Below, in pieces: positions 42,606-51,641 of a stretch of 64,000 nucleotides of DNA (its first letter is position 1; each line of letters starts with the position of its first letter). The translations under genes and the position numbers were made by a program. A model generated the notes under the pieces. The model was not told the DNA's origin. It saw nothing but the letters and a program-made list of their open reading frames with translations, and searched no databases. This DNA comes from Halobacteriovoraceae bacterium (GTDB taxonomy: Bacteria; Bdellovibrionota; Bacteriovoracia; Bacteriovoracales; Bacteriovoracaceae), in the NCBI GenBank assembly GCA_020635115.1, contig JACKAK010000002.1, positions 1 through 64,000 of the forward strand, given 5' to 3'.

Positions 42606-43725
42606 TCTCTTCTAACCTATACTTTGTTAGTCTGTAGCTACCTTTGAGTAAGTATACTCTCTTAAATAATTCTTTAGCTTCAACATAATCACCAATTAAA
42701 AAGTGTATCTCTGCAAGCTCATAAAACATGTTAATTTTTAATTCTCCTGAAAGATATTCATTTTCTATTAACGTTAATAAAATATCTCTTGCATTAACTA
42801 AATCATTTAACTCAATTCGAATACTTATTTCTAGCAAAAGGATTTCATTAACATAATATTCGAAATTAATTCTCTGTATTTCAGTAAAAAGAAAATTCAA
42901 AACTTCTAATAACCCCATTTGGTAGAATGCAATAATCAATTCTCTCAAAATATCTAATTCGAATTTTTTTTCTTTAATCGCAATAATTATTAAATTTTGA
43001 TTAATATCTGAGTTATCCCAAGCAAAATGAAGCGGAACAATAGAAAGTTGATTTGAGAAAACTTTTGATTCTATTCTATCGTTTGCATATAATAAATCAA
43101 ATTTCTGAATATCCTCTTTCTTGATTTTAATATTTTTTTGTTCAAGCTTAGGAAGTTTGAAAATTCTTGTCCCTACTCCTTCTGAAAAATCCTCCTCATT
43201 CAAAGCTGGAAATTTTCTACGATACATCTCAAAAGCATTTTTGATTCTAGGATCACTCTCTATAAGCTCTAAGTTTATTAAAAGTTGTATGAAACTGATT
43301 CTATCTTTTGCACAATCTAAACCATCTAACCATTTATCTAGAGAGTTCAAGATTTCATGAAAATTTTCTTTTAAAAATAAAAAATCATAATTTCCTAACT
43401 CGCTTTCTACCTGCGAGTTGAATTTTTCAAATTTAGCAAATTTTCTTTGAACTTTTAGTATTGATAAAATACTAGAATCTAATATTTCAATTTCAGACTC
43501 AATTTTTTTAATTTCAAGGTATTTGTAAAACTCTTCCAAATATTTTTTGCATTCTAGAATCTGACCCTTTTCGAAATTCATTACAATTCTCAAAAGATAA
43601 AAATATTTCTTTAACTCTTTTCGGCCAGACCCATATATTATTTTTTGATCATCAAAATTTATTAAATAATTAATAATTTCATCAACACTTTTTAAGCTTT
43701 TTAATTTTTCAGTAATCGTATGCAT
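42589..43725 (-). CDS. Helical-repeat protein coupled to the TamB gene
   Basis: About 378 residues, entirely helical and leucine-, isoleucine- and lysine-rich, with TPR-like hairpins near the C-terminus (ARDILLTLIENEYLSGELKINMFYELAEIHFLIGDYVEAKELFKRVY). No signal peptide or membrane segment; a cytoplasmic scaffold is likely. The start is uncertain: ATG at 43725 has GGAG three bases before it, while the frame continues to a TTG at 43758 without such a site. Its end overlaps the TamB start by 17 bases. No function is known to me. Confidence 0.65.
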   Translation of the reverse strand: MHTITEKLKSLKSVDEIINYLINFDDQKIIYGSGRKELKKYFYLLRIVMNFEKGQILECKKYLEEFYKYLEIKKIESEIEILDSSILSILKVQRKFAKFEKFNSQVESELGNYDFLFLKENFHEILNSLDKWLDGLDCAKDRISFIQLLINLELIESDPRIKNAFEMYRRKFPALNEEDFSEGVGTRIFKLPKLEQKNIKIKKEDIQKFDLLYANDRIESKVFSNQLSIVPLHFAWDNSDINQNLIIIAIKEKKFELDILRELIIAFYQMGLLEVLNFLFTEIQRINFEYYVNEILLLEISIRIELNDLVNARDILLTLIENEYLSGELKINMFYELAEIHFLIGDYVEAKELFKRVYLLKGSYRLTKYRLEEIEKKI

Positions 43726-43898
43726 TAACTCCAAATAACCATCCTGGTTAAGGGCCAAGTAATTAAAAATATTACTCTTTTATTTTACTTAATGTGTCAA
43801 AATTTGAGAAGAATAGGTAGCAAATGCCTCAAAATAATATGAAATATTACCAAGAATAAACATTCAAAAACTATCTGTAAAAATGGCCAAGAATAGGA

Positions 43899-44468
43899 TT
43901 ATTTCGTTTTAACTCGCTCTACATAATCTCCTGTACGCGTGTCAATTTTTAGAACTTCTCCTTGCTTAATAAATAGCGGAACATTCACTTGTAAACCCGT
44001 ATTCATAATGGCCTTTTTTGTACCACCACTTGCCGTATCTCCCTTAAGTCCAGGATCAGTTTCAGCTACCTCTAGTTCTATAAAATTAGGGAGTTCTACA
44101 GATATTGGTCGACTATTGTGGTAAAGTACAGAGACTTTAATTCCTTCTTGCAAATAATTTTTTGCATCACCGACTTGATCAAAAGTAAGATGAATCGTTT
44201 CGTAATTTGCTTGATCCATGAAATTATAACCATCTTGATCATCATACATATATTCCATTTCTTTATCAGAACAATCTGGCTTATCCACTGTATCCACACC
44301 GGCCTTAAAAGTTCTTTCTATAACTTGACCTGTTTCAAGGTTTTTTAATCTTGTTCTCACAAAGGCCGAACCTTTACCTGGATTGACATGATTTGATTCA
44401 ACAATGACAAATATTTTTTTCTCTATTTCAATTTTCAAACCTTTTCTAAAATCAGTTGTCTGATACAT
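43899..44468 (-). CDS. efp: Translation elongation factor P
   Basis: EF-P rescues ribosomes stalled at consecutive prolines. 189 residues with the three-domain layout; the domain I loop reads NPGKGSAFVR, with lysine at the tip position that EpmA-type enzymes modify. KGDTASGGTKKAIMNTGLQVNVPLFI and GEVLKIDTRTGDYVERV are the conserved C-terminal parts. It starts at the base following the aroQ stop, a linkage common in many bacteria. Confidence 0.97.
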   Translation of the reverse strand: MYQTTDFRKGLKIEIEKKIFVIVESNHVNPGKGSAFVRTRLKNLETGQVIERTFKAGVDTVDKPDCSDKEMEYMYDDQDGYNFMDQANYETIHLTFDQVGDAKNYLQEGIKVSVLYHNSRPISVELPNFIELEVAETDPGLKGDTASGGTKKAIMNTGLQVNVPLFIKQGEVLKIDTRTGDYVERVKTK

Positions 44469-44918
44469 CTAGTTCTCCCTATTTATCCAAAGTGCTAATA
44501 CACCATTGATATATGCATTCTTTCCAAGACCCTCAAGTGCAAAATTTACTGATCTTGAAGTTATTCTTTCTTTTCTAAAATCTTCTCTTTGAAATGTATT
44601 TGATAAGTGGACTTCACACACTGGAACTTTCATGAGTTTTAACGCATCGTGAATTCCTACACTTGTATGTGTATATGCTGCAGGATTAATCACTAGTCCA
44701 TTTAATTTATTGTTTGAAGAGGCCTTTTGAATTTCATTTATAATTTCCCCTTCAATATTGCTTTGAAACCATTCAATTTCTAGATGATCAATATATTCAG
44801 ATAGTACTTTTTTAGTACTATCTTGAATCTCTTGCAGTGTATGCCCACCATAAATATCTTTTTCGCGTTTACCAAGCATATTAATGTTTGGCCCATTAAT
44901 TATAAGAATTTTAAACAT
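44469..44918 (-). CDS. aroQ: 3-dehydroquinate dehydratase, type II
   Basis: Third step of the shikimate pathway: dehydration of 3-dehydroquinate. 149 residues. NGPNINMLGKREKDIYG carries the catalytic Tyr and Arg loop, VINPAAYTHTSVGIHDAL and VCEVHLSNTFQREDFR the active-site Asn, His and Arg. GGAAAGG lies before the start. Placed between the TPR gene of the pil operon and efp; aroE lies at the other end of the window. Confidence 0.96.
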   Translation of the reverse strand: MFKILIINGPNINMLGKREKDIYGGHTLQEIQDSTKKVLSEYIDHLEIEWFQSNIEGEIINEIQKASSNNKLNGLVINPAAYTHTSVGIHDALKLMKVPVCEVHLSNTFQREDFRKERITSRSVNFALEGLGKNAYINGVLALWINREN

Positions 44919-44968
44919 AACCTTTCCTAATGATGCGTCAAAATATCAACATTTCATAAAATAGTAAA

Positions 44969-46006
44969 TTAAGATTTTTGTACGGAACTTTGTTTTTTTG
45001 CTCGTTGATGAATTCCAGATAAAAACTGGCTAAATTTCTTACCTAACTCCTTATTATCATGTTTTTGTTTCTTTTTTGACTCGGATTGACCTAACTTCTT
45101 ATCAAGAATATTTGATAAAACATCATGGCCCTGTGCTTTTTCAATTGGGTTTTTTATCACTTTTCTAGATTCTTGAATTTCTTCAATTTCTGCAATTTTT
45201 TTACTGATAATTTCTGGCCCTACACCTTCAAATGACTTCAATATTTCTTTGGCCTTAGCATAGTAACCTTGCGAAACGTATAAATCTACAAGCGTTAAAG
45301 TTACAATATTATTAACATCACTCTTTTTAGGTTCTACACTTGTAGTTAATATTTTTTCATTATTAGGCTCGAACTCGCTTGGTCGATTATTGTTTTCTAA
45401 CATAACTGGAGGAATTTCTTCTTTAGTAATTTCTTGAATATTTGTTGGACCTATAGTCCACTCATTTCCAATCTCTTCTTCTGCTTCTTGATTTACACCC
45501 TCCATAAAATCTACTTGTACCCAATCATCAAGGTCATCAAATGGGCCACTCGCGAGATTTTCTTCCTTCGAAAAGCTTTTTTCCTCTAAAAATTGAAAAG
45601 TCTCTCTATTCTCTAAATCTTTAACCTTACCTTGAATTTCATAGTCTTTAGGATTTAAAAACAATAAAAACTTATAGACTTCTAAGGCCTCTTCTTCGTG
45701 GTTGAGTTTTGTACAAACCTCTGCAAATAACTTTTGAAGACGAATATTATCACGATTTTTATTAATCAGTGGCCTTAGTATACCATAGGCCAGCTGGTCT
45801 TGTTCACAATCATGATAACATGCGGCCAAAGCAACATGGCCCATAATATAGTCAGGATTATTTTTAATACCTTCTTTTAAAACAACCAAGGCATCATCAA
45901 TCCTACCAAGTTTCCTATAGACTTCTGCAAGAGGTGCAAAAACTCTTGAACGACGATTTTTCTCGTACATATTAAGATATTTTTGCAACAGAGGGTTATT
46001 TCCCAT
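44969..46006 (-). CDS. TPR protein at the end of the pilMNOPQ operon
   Basis: 345 residues. The N-terminal 140 residues contain about four tetratricopeptide repeats (VFAPLAEVYRKLGRIDDALVVLKEGIKNNPD; AEVCTKLNHEEEALEVYKFLLFLNPKD). A long acidic, Glu- and Asn-rich linker follows, then one more repeat (LVDLYVSQGYYAKAKEILKSF) and a basic C-terminus. No signal peptide. It starts 26 bases after pilQ and precedes aroQ, so a role as adaptor in pilus assembly or motility is suggested by position only. Confidence 0.75.
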   Translation of the reverse strand: MGNNPLLQKYLNMYEKNRRSRVFAPLAEVYRKLGRIDDALVVLKEGIKNNPDYIMGHVALAACYHDCEQDQLAYGILRPLINKNRDNIRLQKLFAEVCTKLNHEEEALEVYKFLLFLNPKDYEIQGKVKDLENRETFQFLEEKSFSKEENLASGPFDDLDDWVQVDFMEGVNQEAEEEIGNEWTIGPTNIQEITKEEIPPVMLENNNRPSEFEPNNEKILTTSVEPKKSDVNNIVTLTLVDLYVSQGYYAKAKEILKSFEGVGPEIISKKIAEIEEIQESRKVIKNPIEKAQGHDVLSNILDKKLGQSESKKKQKHDNKELGKKFSQFLSGIHQRAKKQSSVQKS

Positions 46007-46031
46007 TATTAAACTCTCAACTGAGTACTTA

Positions 46032-47852
46032 TCAAAGTTTGTTGGCCAGGCCAGCTTCTTCTTGGTTTATAATTCTCGGAGTTAAAAAGATAATAAGTTC
46101 ACTCTTATCAGTTGAAGGGTTATATGATGTCCTAAACAACCAACCGATTAGTGGTATATCCTTTATAAAAGGTATCCCTGAATGTGATTGAGTTTTCTTA
46201 AATTTATAAAGGCCCCCAATAACTACAGTTGCTCCGTTTTCTACTAATACATTTGTTTTTATATTTTTGGAAGTTCTATCAGGAGGTGCATCCTCACCAA
46301 TTTTACTATCACCAAATTCTTCTTTCTTCACTTCTACATCTAGAACAATTGAACCTTCATTGGTTACTTGGGGTGTAACTTTCAAATTCACAGAAGCGTC
46401 AGTTGAATTAAATGTAAAAGTATCAGTACCTGATGCATCTTGTTGTCTAATACGATAGCTTGTTGTATCCTTAGATTCTATAATTGCCTGTTTTTTATTC
46501 TGAGTAACAACTTTTGGCGTAGCTATAACTTTCAATTTCTTTTCTGCTTCTAAGAGTTCAAGATCAAAACCAAAATTGAATAACCTCTTAAAGGTACCAA
46601 TTCCAAACGAAAATATCGAAGAAGTTGCTTCTGAAGTTGCTGAAGCAAATTGCATCCCTGGACCATATTCTCTCCCTCCGCCAATATCTGTAGTACCACC
46701 AGTACTTACCCTATCTGAAGGCATAGAACCAATAGGATCATAGCCAAAGGTAACTCCATTTCTTAGACCAATTTTCTTAGAATAACTTTCAACAACTTCA
46801 ATAATCTTTGATTCTATTAGTACTTGAGGTGTTTGGGTATCTAAGTATTCTATGATTTTATTCACTTTTTCAATAACTGAAGTAGTGTCTTTTACAATAA
46901 GTGAATTGGTTCTTTCATCCTTGGTAATTTTCCCTCTTCCCTGTGTAATGTATTCTTTCACAATTGTTTCCATATCTGCCAAAGTCGAATAACTTATCGC
47001 AAATATTTTAGTGACAAGTGGTTCTTGAGTTTGAGTAACTTTTTTAGCTTCATTTTCGATTCTTTTTTCTTCAGTGGCCTTTGCTAAAGTCGTGATCATT
47101 AATATGATACCATTTTTTTGTGCAACTAATTTATTTAAACCGAGGATAGTGTCAAGAGCTTGATCCCAAGGAACATTTGTAAGAGTGAGGGTCAAAGGTT
47201 TAAGACCTTTTACTTCATCAGTTATAATAATATTGAAACCTGAAGCATCTGCGATCATTTTTAAAATTTCTTCAACGGCCAATTCTTTAACGTTTAAAGA
47301 TATTTTTTTTCCAACATATTTCTTTCTTCCCGAAAGAGTAATATTTTCAAGAATATCTTCAATGGCCAGAGATTTTGGAATATGATACTTCCCACTTCCT
47401 TCCAAGTTTATTGCTTTTTCTTGTTTAATGATTGAATCTACTTTTTGATTAGAAAAAACTCCAAACCTATTTTCAACGCCAAGAATAATTTTATTTCCCT
47501 TTCTCTCTAGAGCAGATCTTACGTTATCTCTCAATTGTACTAAGATACGTAAATCTTTTGGACTCTGGGCCCTTTTGTAGGCCTTAACATAAGTTACAGC
47601 TCCGTTAAACTCAGAAGTATCAAATCCCCGCAAAACTGCTTCTGTTTCAGGATCGACGTCATTAAAATCAATTATAACTTGTTTATTTTCTTTAACATGA
47701 TATTTCGTTGCATTAACGCTACCAATATCGAATTCAAAATCTAGATAACTAATTTCACCATATTGTCTGAACTTAATTGGCATCAACTTTGCGCTAGCGA
47801 AAGCAAAGTATGGAACAATCATAAAAATTAAGAGAAAAATTCCTTTTTTCAT
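46032..47852 (-). CDS. pilQ: Type IV pilus secretin PilQ
   Basis: Outer-membrane secretin channel for the pilus fibre. About 606 residues: signal peptide, one AMIN domain (residues ~25-125), a short secretin/TonB N-terminal domain (KKISLNVKELAVEEILKMIADASGFNIIIT), one N-domain (KIFAISYSTLADMETIVKEYI) and the C-terminal secretin domain with VENGATVVIGGLYKF and GIPFIKDIPLIGWLFR. Start at ATG 47852 with GAGG upstream; 47861 is equally possible. Preceded by pilP and 26 bases upstream of the TPR gene. Confidence 0.95.
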   Translation of the reverse strand: MKKGIFLLIFMIVPYFAFASAKLMPIKFRQYGEISYLDFEFDIGSVNATKYHVKENKQVIIDFNDVDPETEAVLRGFDTSEFNGAVTYVKAYKRAQSPKDLRILVQLRDNVRSALERKGNKIILGVENRFGVFSNQKVDSIIKQEKAINLEGSGKYHIPKSLAIEDILENITLSGRKKYVGKKISLNVKELAVEEILKMIADASGFNIIITDEVKGLKPLTLTLTNVPWDQALDTILGLNKLVAQKNGIILMITTLAKATEEKRIENEAKKVTQTQEPLVTKIFAISYSTLADMETIVKEYITQGRGKITKDERTNSLIVKDTTSVIEKVNKIIEYLDTQTPQVLIESKIIEVVESYSKKIGLRNGVTFGYDPIGSMPSDRVSTGGTTDIGGGREYGPGMQFASATSEATSSIFSFGIGTFKRLFNFGFDLELLEAEKKLKVIATPKVVTQNKKQAIIESKDTTSYRIRQQDASGTDTFTFNSTDASVNLKVTPQVTNEGSIVLDVEVKKEEFGDSKIGEDAPPDRTSKNIKTNVLVENGATVVIGGLYKFKKTQSHSGIPFIKDIPLIGWLFRTSYNPSTDKSELIIFLTPRIINQEEAGLANKL

Positions 47853-47938
47853 AAACCTCATCCTAAGGTTAAAGAAGCCCTTGGTTTCATTCTACAGTAA
47901 CTAGTAGAATATTCTACTAAAAGTTACTTAGCATCGCG

Positions 47939-48406
47939 TTAGTCTGTTACAGGAATAATTGTTTCCAGATATTCATCTTCATCATACACATTTCTAATTT
48001 TTTCAACGAGAACGATCCCACCAGGTAGAATTGCCTTTAACTCAGCTTCATCAACGCCTAATTTCATACCTTCTTTAAGAATAAATGTTTGTTTACCTTT
48101 TCCTTCGATTTTAGCAAGCGCTCTACGTTCTTCACCTACAATAACTCCAACTATTTTAATCTGATTTATGGGAACGTTTTCGATAGAAGGAAGATTCGTA
48201 AAACTATTATTTCTTAACTTAGAATAAATTCTCTTTTTCTTTTTTTTTCCAAAAATCACTTTTTGTTTGAAAGGATCTCGTAGGTCAAAGGGATTTTCAA
48301 TCTGGGTTTCTCTTTTTATAAACTGAGATCTTTTTTCATCAGATGTTTCAGCGATAGCTAAATTTAATAAATTCGATAAAACAATTCCATATATTACTAG
48401 CTTCAT
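47939..48406 (-). CDS. pilP: Type IV pilus assembly protein PilP
   Basis: 155-residue periplasmic lipoprotein-family member connecting PilMNO with the secretin. A signal peptide is visible but the lipobox cysteine is missing. NPFDLRDPFKQ is the usual 'DPF' motif, and NQIKIVGVIVGEERRALAKIEGKGKQTFILKEG is the beta domain. Position between pilO and pilQ confirms the call. Confidence 0.85.
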   Translation of the reverse strand: MKLVIYGIVLSNLLNLAIAETSDEKRSQFIKRETQIENPFDLRDPFKQKVIFGKKKKKRIYSKLRNNSFTNLPSIENVPINQIKIVGVIVGEERRALAKIEGKGKQTFILKEGMKLGVDEAELKAILPGGIVLVEKIRNVYDEDEYLETIIPVTD

Positions 48407-48425
48407 AAATCATCCTTGATAAAAG

Positions 48426-49046
48426 CTATTTCTTTTTAAGTTTTTCTAGTCCTTCTATTTGTGTATCTACTTTATGAGAAGGATTATAGCGATAGGCCTC
48501 TATAACTGCTTCTGCCTTTACAATCTGAAAACGACCTTTTTGCCTTCCTTCTGGAGAGACAAAATTTAGAGTACTTACGTTTAGTAATCTTTCACTTAAT
48601 GCAATTTTTTCAAAGAAAATTAAAAATTGCAAAAAGGTTCCTTCGCCACTAAACGAATAATTTTTTATAAAATAAAATCCTTTAGGGATTTCTCCTGTCG
48701 GACGAATTGAAGATTTTCTAATATTGAGTTTTTCACTTATTCCTTTAATGATGGCCTGATTTTCAGTATCAAGAGTCCTTGAAGGTAGCTTTTTTTTCAA
48801 ATTTTCAACTCTCTCAGCGACATCGTTAATTTTCTCTTTCCAATTTTCGATATCACTATTGTAATCTGTTATTTTTGCTTTTTCTTTAGTTAACCTTTGA
48901 ATTATTTTCTCTTGACTTACAATTAGTTTTTGGATTTCTTCTTTTCTATTTTTTTGCCCTTCAAACATTTCAAGCACATTCATGACAATGAGAACAAGAA
49001 CAACCAAGTGCAATTTTGAAATAATTTTATCTAAGATTCCTTCCAT
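48426..49046 (-). CDS. pilO: Type IV pilus assembly protein PilO
   Basis: 206 residues: one N-terminal membrane helix (LHLVVLVLIVMNVLEMF), a coiled coil (KEEIQKLIVSQEKIIQRLTKEKAKI) and a ferredoxin-like domain with FYFIKNYSFSGEGTFLQFLIFFEKIA. Forms the inner-membrane alignment complex with PilN and PilP. Two bases separate it from pilN. Confidence 0.9.
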   Translation of the reverse strand: MEGILDKIISKLHLVVLVLIVMNVLEMFEGQKNRKEEIQKLIVSQEKIIQRLTKEKAKITDYNSDIENWKEKINDVAERVENLKKKLPSRTLDTENQAIIKGISEKLNIRKSSIRPTGEIPKGFYFIKNYSFSGEGTFLQFLIFFEKIALSERLLNVSTLNFVSPEGRQKGRFQIVKAEAVIEAYRYNPSHKVDTQIEGLEKLKKK

Positions 49047-49048
49047 AT

Positions 49049-49654
49049 TTATTCAAACCTATCGATTGTCCCTTCAATGACAAAAACTTCATATCTTTCA
49101 GGAACACCATCTCCGTTGATATCTTCTTCCTTAGAATCTGAACTAATTAAGTTTAAGGATTTATTAAAAAAGATAGAATTATTGGCATTCCCTACAAAAT
49201 TTCCAAGACTCGTGAAATTAGTTGAGCGTCCATTAATTTTAATTTTTCTATCTTTAATAACAATTGAGTCAAACCACATATCTTCAGGAATTTGTTTCGC
49301 GATATGAAGTAAAATTTGAAGAGGACTTGTCTTTGTATCAATTATTTTTTGAACATTTTTCTCGAGTATATTTACTTCTTTAAATTTTTCTTCGTATGCT
49401 TGTAACTCTCTTTTAAGAATTTCATTGCCTTCAGTATCTTTTTTTAAATTATTTACTTCTTTTTTCTTAACAATCAATTCTTGATCTTTTGCTGCAAGCT
49501 CTTCTTTAAAATAGTCCGGGAGGACATATTCTGGAAGCTGCCAAAGAATCGCAACCATTATCCAGCCAAAAATATTTACTTTATTAAGATCGATTCCAAT
49601 AACAACAGGAATTCGAAAGGGTTTTTTCTTTTCAATGAGGTTAATCTTAATCAT
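49049..49654 (-). CDS. pilN: Type IV pilus assembly protein PilN
   Basis: About 201 residues. MIKINLIEKKK is the N-terminal motif that binds PilM; a membrane helix (NIFGWIMVAILWQLPEYV), a coiled coil and a ferredoxin-like domain (LLHIAKQIPEDMWFDSIVI) follow. The start is the ATG at 49654, six bases after AGGGAAG; it overlaps the end of pilM by 8 bases, as the two products bind one another. Confidence 0.92.
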   Translation of the reverse strand: MIKINLIEKKKPFRIPVVIGIDLNKVNIFGWIMVAILWQLPEYVLPDYFKEELAAKDQELIVKKKEVNNLKKDTEGNEILKRELQAYEEKFKEVNILEKNVQKIIDTKTSPLQILLHIAKQIPEDMWFDSIVIKDRKIKINGRSTNFTSLGNFVGNANNSIFFNKSLNLISSDSKEEDINGDGVPERYEVFVIEGTIDRFE

Positions 49655-50756
49655 CGCCAACTTCCCTCATTGCTAAACCTAATGCAACAGAACCTCTAAA
49701 AGCAATTTCATTAATAACTTCTTCACTAAATTTTTTTTGATCTATTGCAATTTTTTCAAATGGATTCATTAATTTTACATTCATATCAAGAAGTTGCTCT
49801 AATCCTTCTAATATACCAGGTATCGCTGCGGTTCCCCCTGTAACGTAACATGTACTCATAGACTCGTCTGATGAAGAAGTAATATAAAACTCAATTGTCT
49901 TATTGATTTCTTCAAAAAATACTTCCACGACATCATCTATAATTTCAATAATCTCTTCAGGTAAATTGCCGTTTGCATCTCCATTTGCTTTTAAGTCTTC
50001 TGCTTCGTCAAAAACAAGTCCCATCTGCCTTTGAATTTCTTCTGTAATCATAGAACCACCCATCGTAATTTCCTTGGAGAAAATTAGATTTCTATTTCTA
50101 TAAATACACATTGAAATTTTTTGTGCACCTAAATCTAAAATAAGAGCAGACTGATTTTCCGGTAATTCATTTCCATAGAGTAGTTCAAAAAGATTCGTAA
50201 CCGCAATAACATCTAAATCCACTACTTTTACATTAAAATTTAATTCTTCAACCATTCCTTTGAAACTATTAATCGTCTCCGTTTTAGCAGCTCCAACTAA
50301 AACATCAACTCCTCCACCGACATTTTCACCAGCAATATGAAAAGAAATCACACACTCATCAACATCGAATGGAAGATAAGTTTCAGCTTCCCAAGTAACC
50401 TGTTCTTCGATTTCTTCTCGCGAACCACCTGCAAGCTGTATTCTTTTGGCAATAGAATTTGGTCCAAATAACCCAATTGCACAATTTTGTAATTTAAGTC
50501 CAGCATCTTTAACCGCTGCTAGAACAGCATCTTGCAATTCCTCATACTTGAGAATTTCATCATCTACAACAGTACCCTCGCTAAGAGGGGCCATGCCAAA
50601 TTTGACCAGTCGATATTTTTTATCACCAGTTTTTTGAAGATGGGCAACTTTAATACATGAAGCCCCAATGTTAAGCCCAAAGAGATCCCCTCCTCCCATA
50701 CTTAGTTGGCCTAAAAATTTTCGTTTTATTAGTTTACCAATACCATCTAGTTTCAA
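49647..50756 (-). CDS. pilM: Type IV pilus assembly protein PilM
   Basis: 369-residue cytoplasmic actin-like ATPase-fold protein that docks onto the PilN N-terminus. GLNIGASCIKVAHLQ, EEQVTWEAETYLPFDVDE, ALILDLGAQKISMCIYRN and VTGGTAAIPGILEGLEQ are the nucleotide-binding and structural motifs. The start is a TTG at 50756. First gene of the pilMNOPQ operon; its promoter is at 50796-50825. Confidence 0.95.
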   Translation of the reverse strand: MKLDGIGKLIKRKFLGQLSMGGGDLFGLNIGASCIKVAHLQKTGDKKYRLVKFGMAPLSEGTVVDDEILKYEELQDAVLAAVKDAGLKLQNCAIGLFGPNSIAKRIQLAGGSREEIEEQVTWEAETYLPFDVDECVISFHIAGENVGGGVDVLVGAAKTETINSFKGMVEELNFNVKVVDLDVIAVTNLFELLYGNELPENQSALILDLGAQKISMCIYRNRNLIFSKEITMGGSMITEEIQRQMGLVFDEAEDLKANGDANGNLPEEIIEIIDDVVEVFFEEINKTIEFYITSSSDESMSTCYVTGGTAAIPGILEGLEQLLDMNVKLMNPFEKIAIDQKKFSEEVINEIAFRGSVALGLAMREVGDD

Positions 50757-50795
50757 ATCTTATCTCATATGTTTAAACTATAACGTCCCAGTAAA

Positions 50796-50825
50796 ATTAT
50801 ACATTTAGACGCATCTCGCAAGCAA
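50796..50825 (-). promoter_or_regulatory. Sigma-70 promoter of the pilMNOPQ operon
   Basis: Minus strand TTGCTT (50820-50825), 18 bases, TATAAT (50796-50801, perfect -10), with the start of pilM about 40 bases downstream. It separates pilMNOPQ from the prepilin peptidase gene. Confidence 0.6.
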
Positions 50826-50864
50826 GTAATTTGACTCTATATATAAATTGAAGTTCCTATTTCT

Positions 50865-51641
50865 TTAAATAAAGACCAATTTTTTTAATTGTCCGATAAA
50901 GGGAGTATACAATTGCAAAAAAGCAATCACTAGAATTGAAGGGCCAAATGGTATCTCTGTATCTCTACCTGCCTTACCCAAGGCCATAAGCGTAAGCCCT
51001 ACAATTGATCCTAAAAAACAACTTAAAAAAATGTGCTCTAAAATACCAAAAGGACCCATCATTACACCTAATGCAGCATAAAGTTTTATGTCTCCACCAC
51101 CAAGTCCCTCAACTTTTCTAACTAAATAAAAAATCCACGCTATTCCTAGAGGAAATAAAAAACCAACTGCAAGTCCAAGTCCACTATAAGTCCAGGATAA
51201 ACCTTCAAAATAGAGGGCCTTAAATGCAAAAAGTATAAGTAAAGCAAGATTAAGAGAATCGGGAAGTATGTGATGTCGTATATCAATTAAAAAATGACAT
51301 ACAAAAATATAGAGAATAAAAACCGAGGTCATATAATTTAATAATTCATGTAGGTTTAATCTAACAGGAAAATAAATGACGGCCATCGCTCCAAATAAAA
51401 TTTCAATTAATGGATATTGCCATGAAATTTTCATATTACAATTTGCACATCTCCCCTTAAGAAATAAAAAACTAAATATTGGAATATTTTGATACCATTT
51501 GATTTTTGTTTTACAGCTTGGACAATGAGAAGGTAGAAAAACAACATCTTCTTCTTTCGGAAGTCTCAAAATTAAAACATTCGCAAAGCTCCCAAAAAGG
51601 GAGCCAAAGAAAAACGAAGATATTAAAAATAAACTATTCAA
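50865..51641 (-). CDS. pilD: Prepilin leader peptidase / N-methyltransferase (PilD)
   Basis: Inner-membrane aspartic protease that cleaves and methylates type IV prepilins. About 258 residues: GSLFGSFANVLILRLP, the zinc-binding CPSCKTKIKWYQNIPIFSFL...CANCNMKISWQYPLIE module, first catalytic Asp in FLIDIRHHILPD, second in GGGDIKLYAALG, and about eight membrane helices. I start at TTG 51641, which overlaps the stop of the ABC permease with AAGGCAG upstream; the frame is open for 15 more codons within the permease gene. It is thus coupled to the exporter genes. Confidence 0.93.
   Translation of the reverse strand: MNSLFLISSFFFGSLFGSFANVLILRLPKEEDVVFLPSHCPSCKTKIKWYQNIPIFSFLFLKGRCANCNMKISWQYPLIEILFGAMAVIYFPVRLNLHELLNYMTSVFILYIFVCHFLIDIRHHILPDSLNLALLILFAFKALYFEGLSWTYSGLGLAVGFLFPLGIAWIFYLVRKVEGLGGGDIKLYAALGVMMGPFGILEHIFLSCFLGSIVGLTLMALGKAGRDTEIPFGPSILVIAFLQLYTPFIGQLKKLVFI

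Noticed and set aside
43741..43790. AGTAAT/ATTACT inverted repeat before the helical-repeat gene as a terminator of efp
   Set aside because: The arms are short and AT-rich and there is no T-run on the minus strand.
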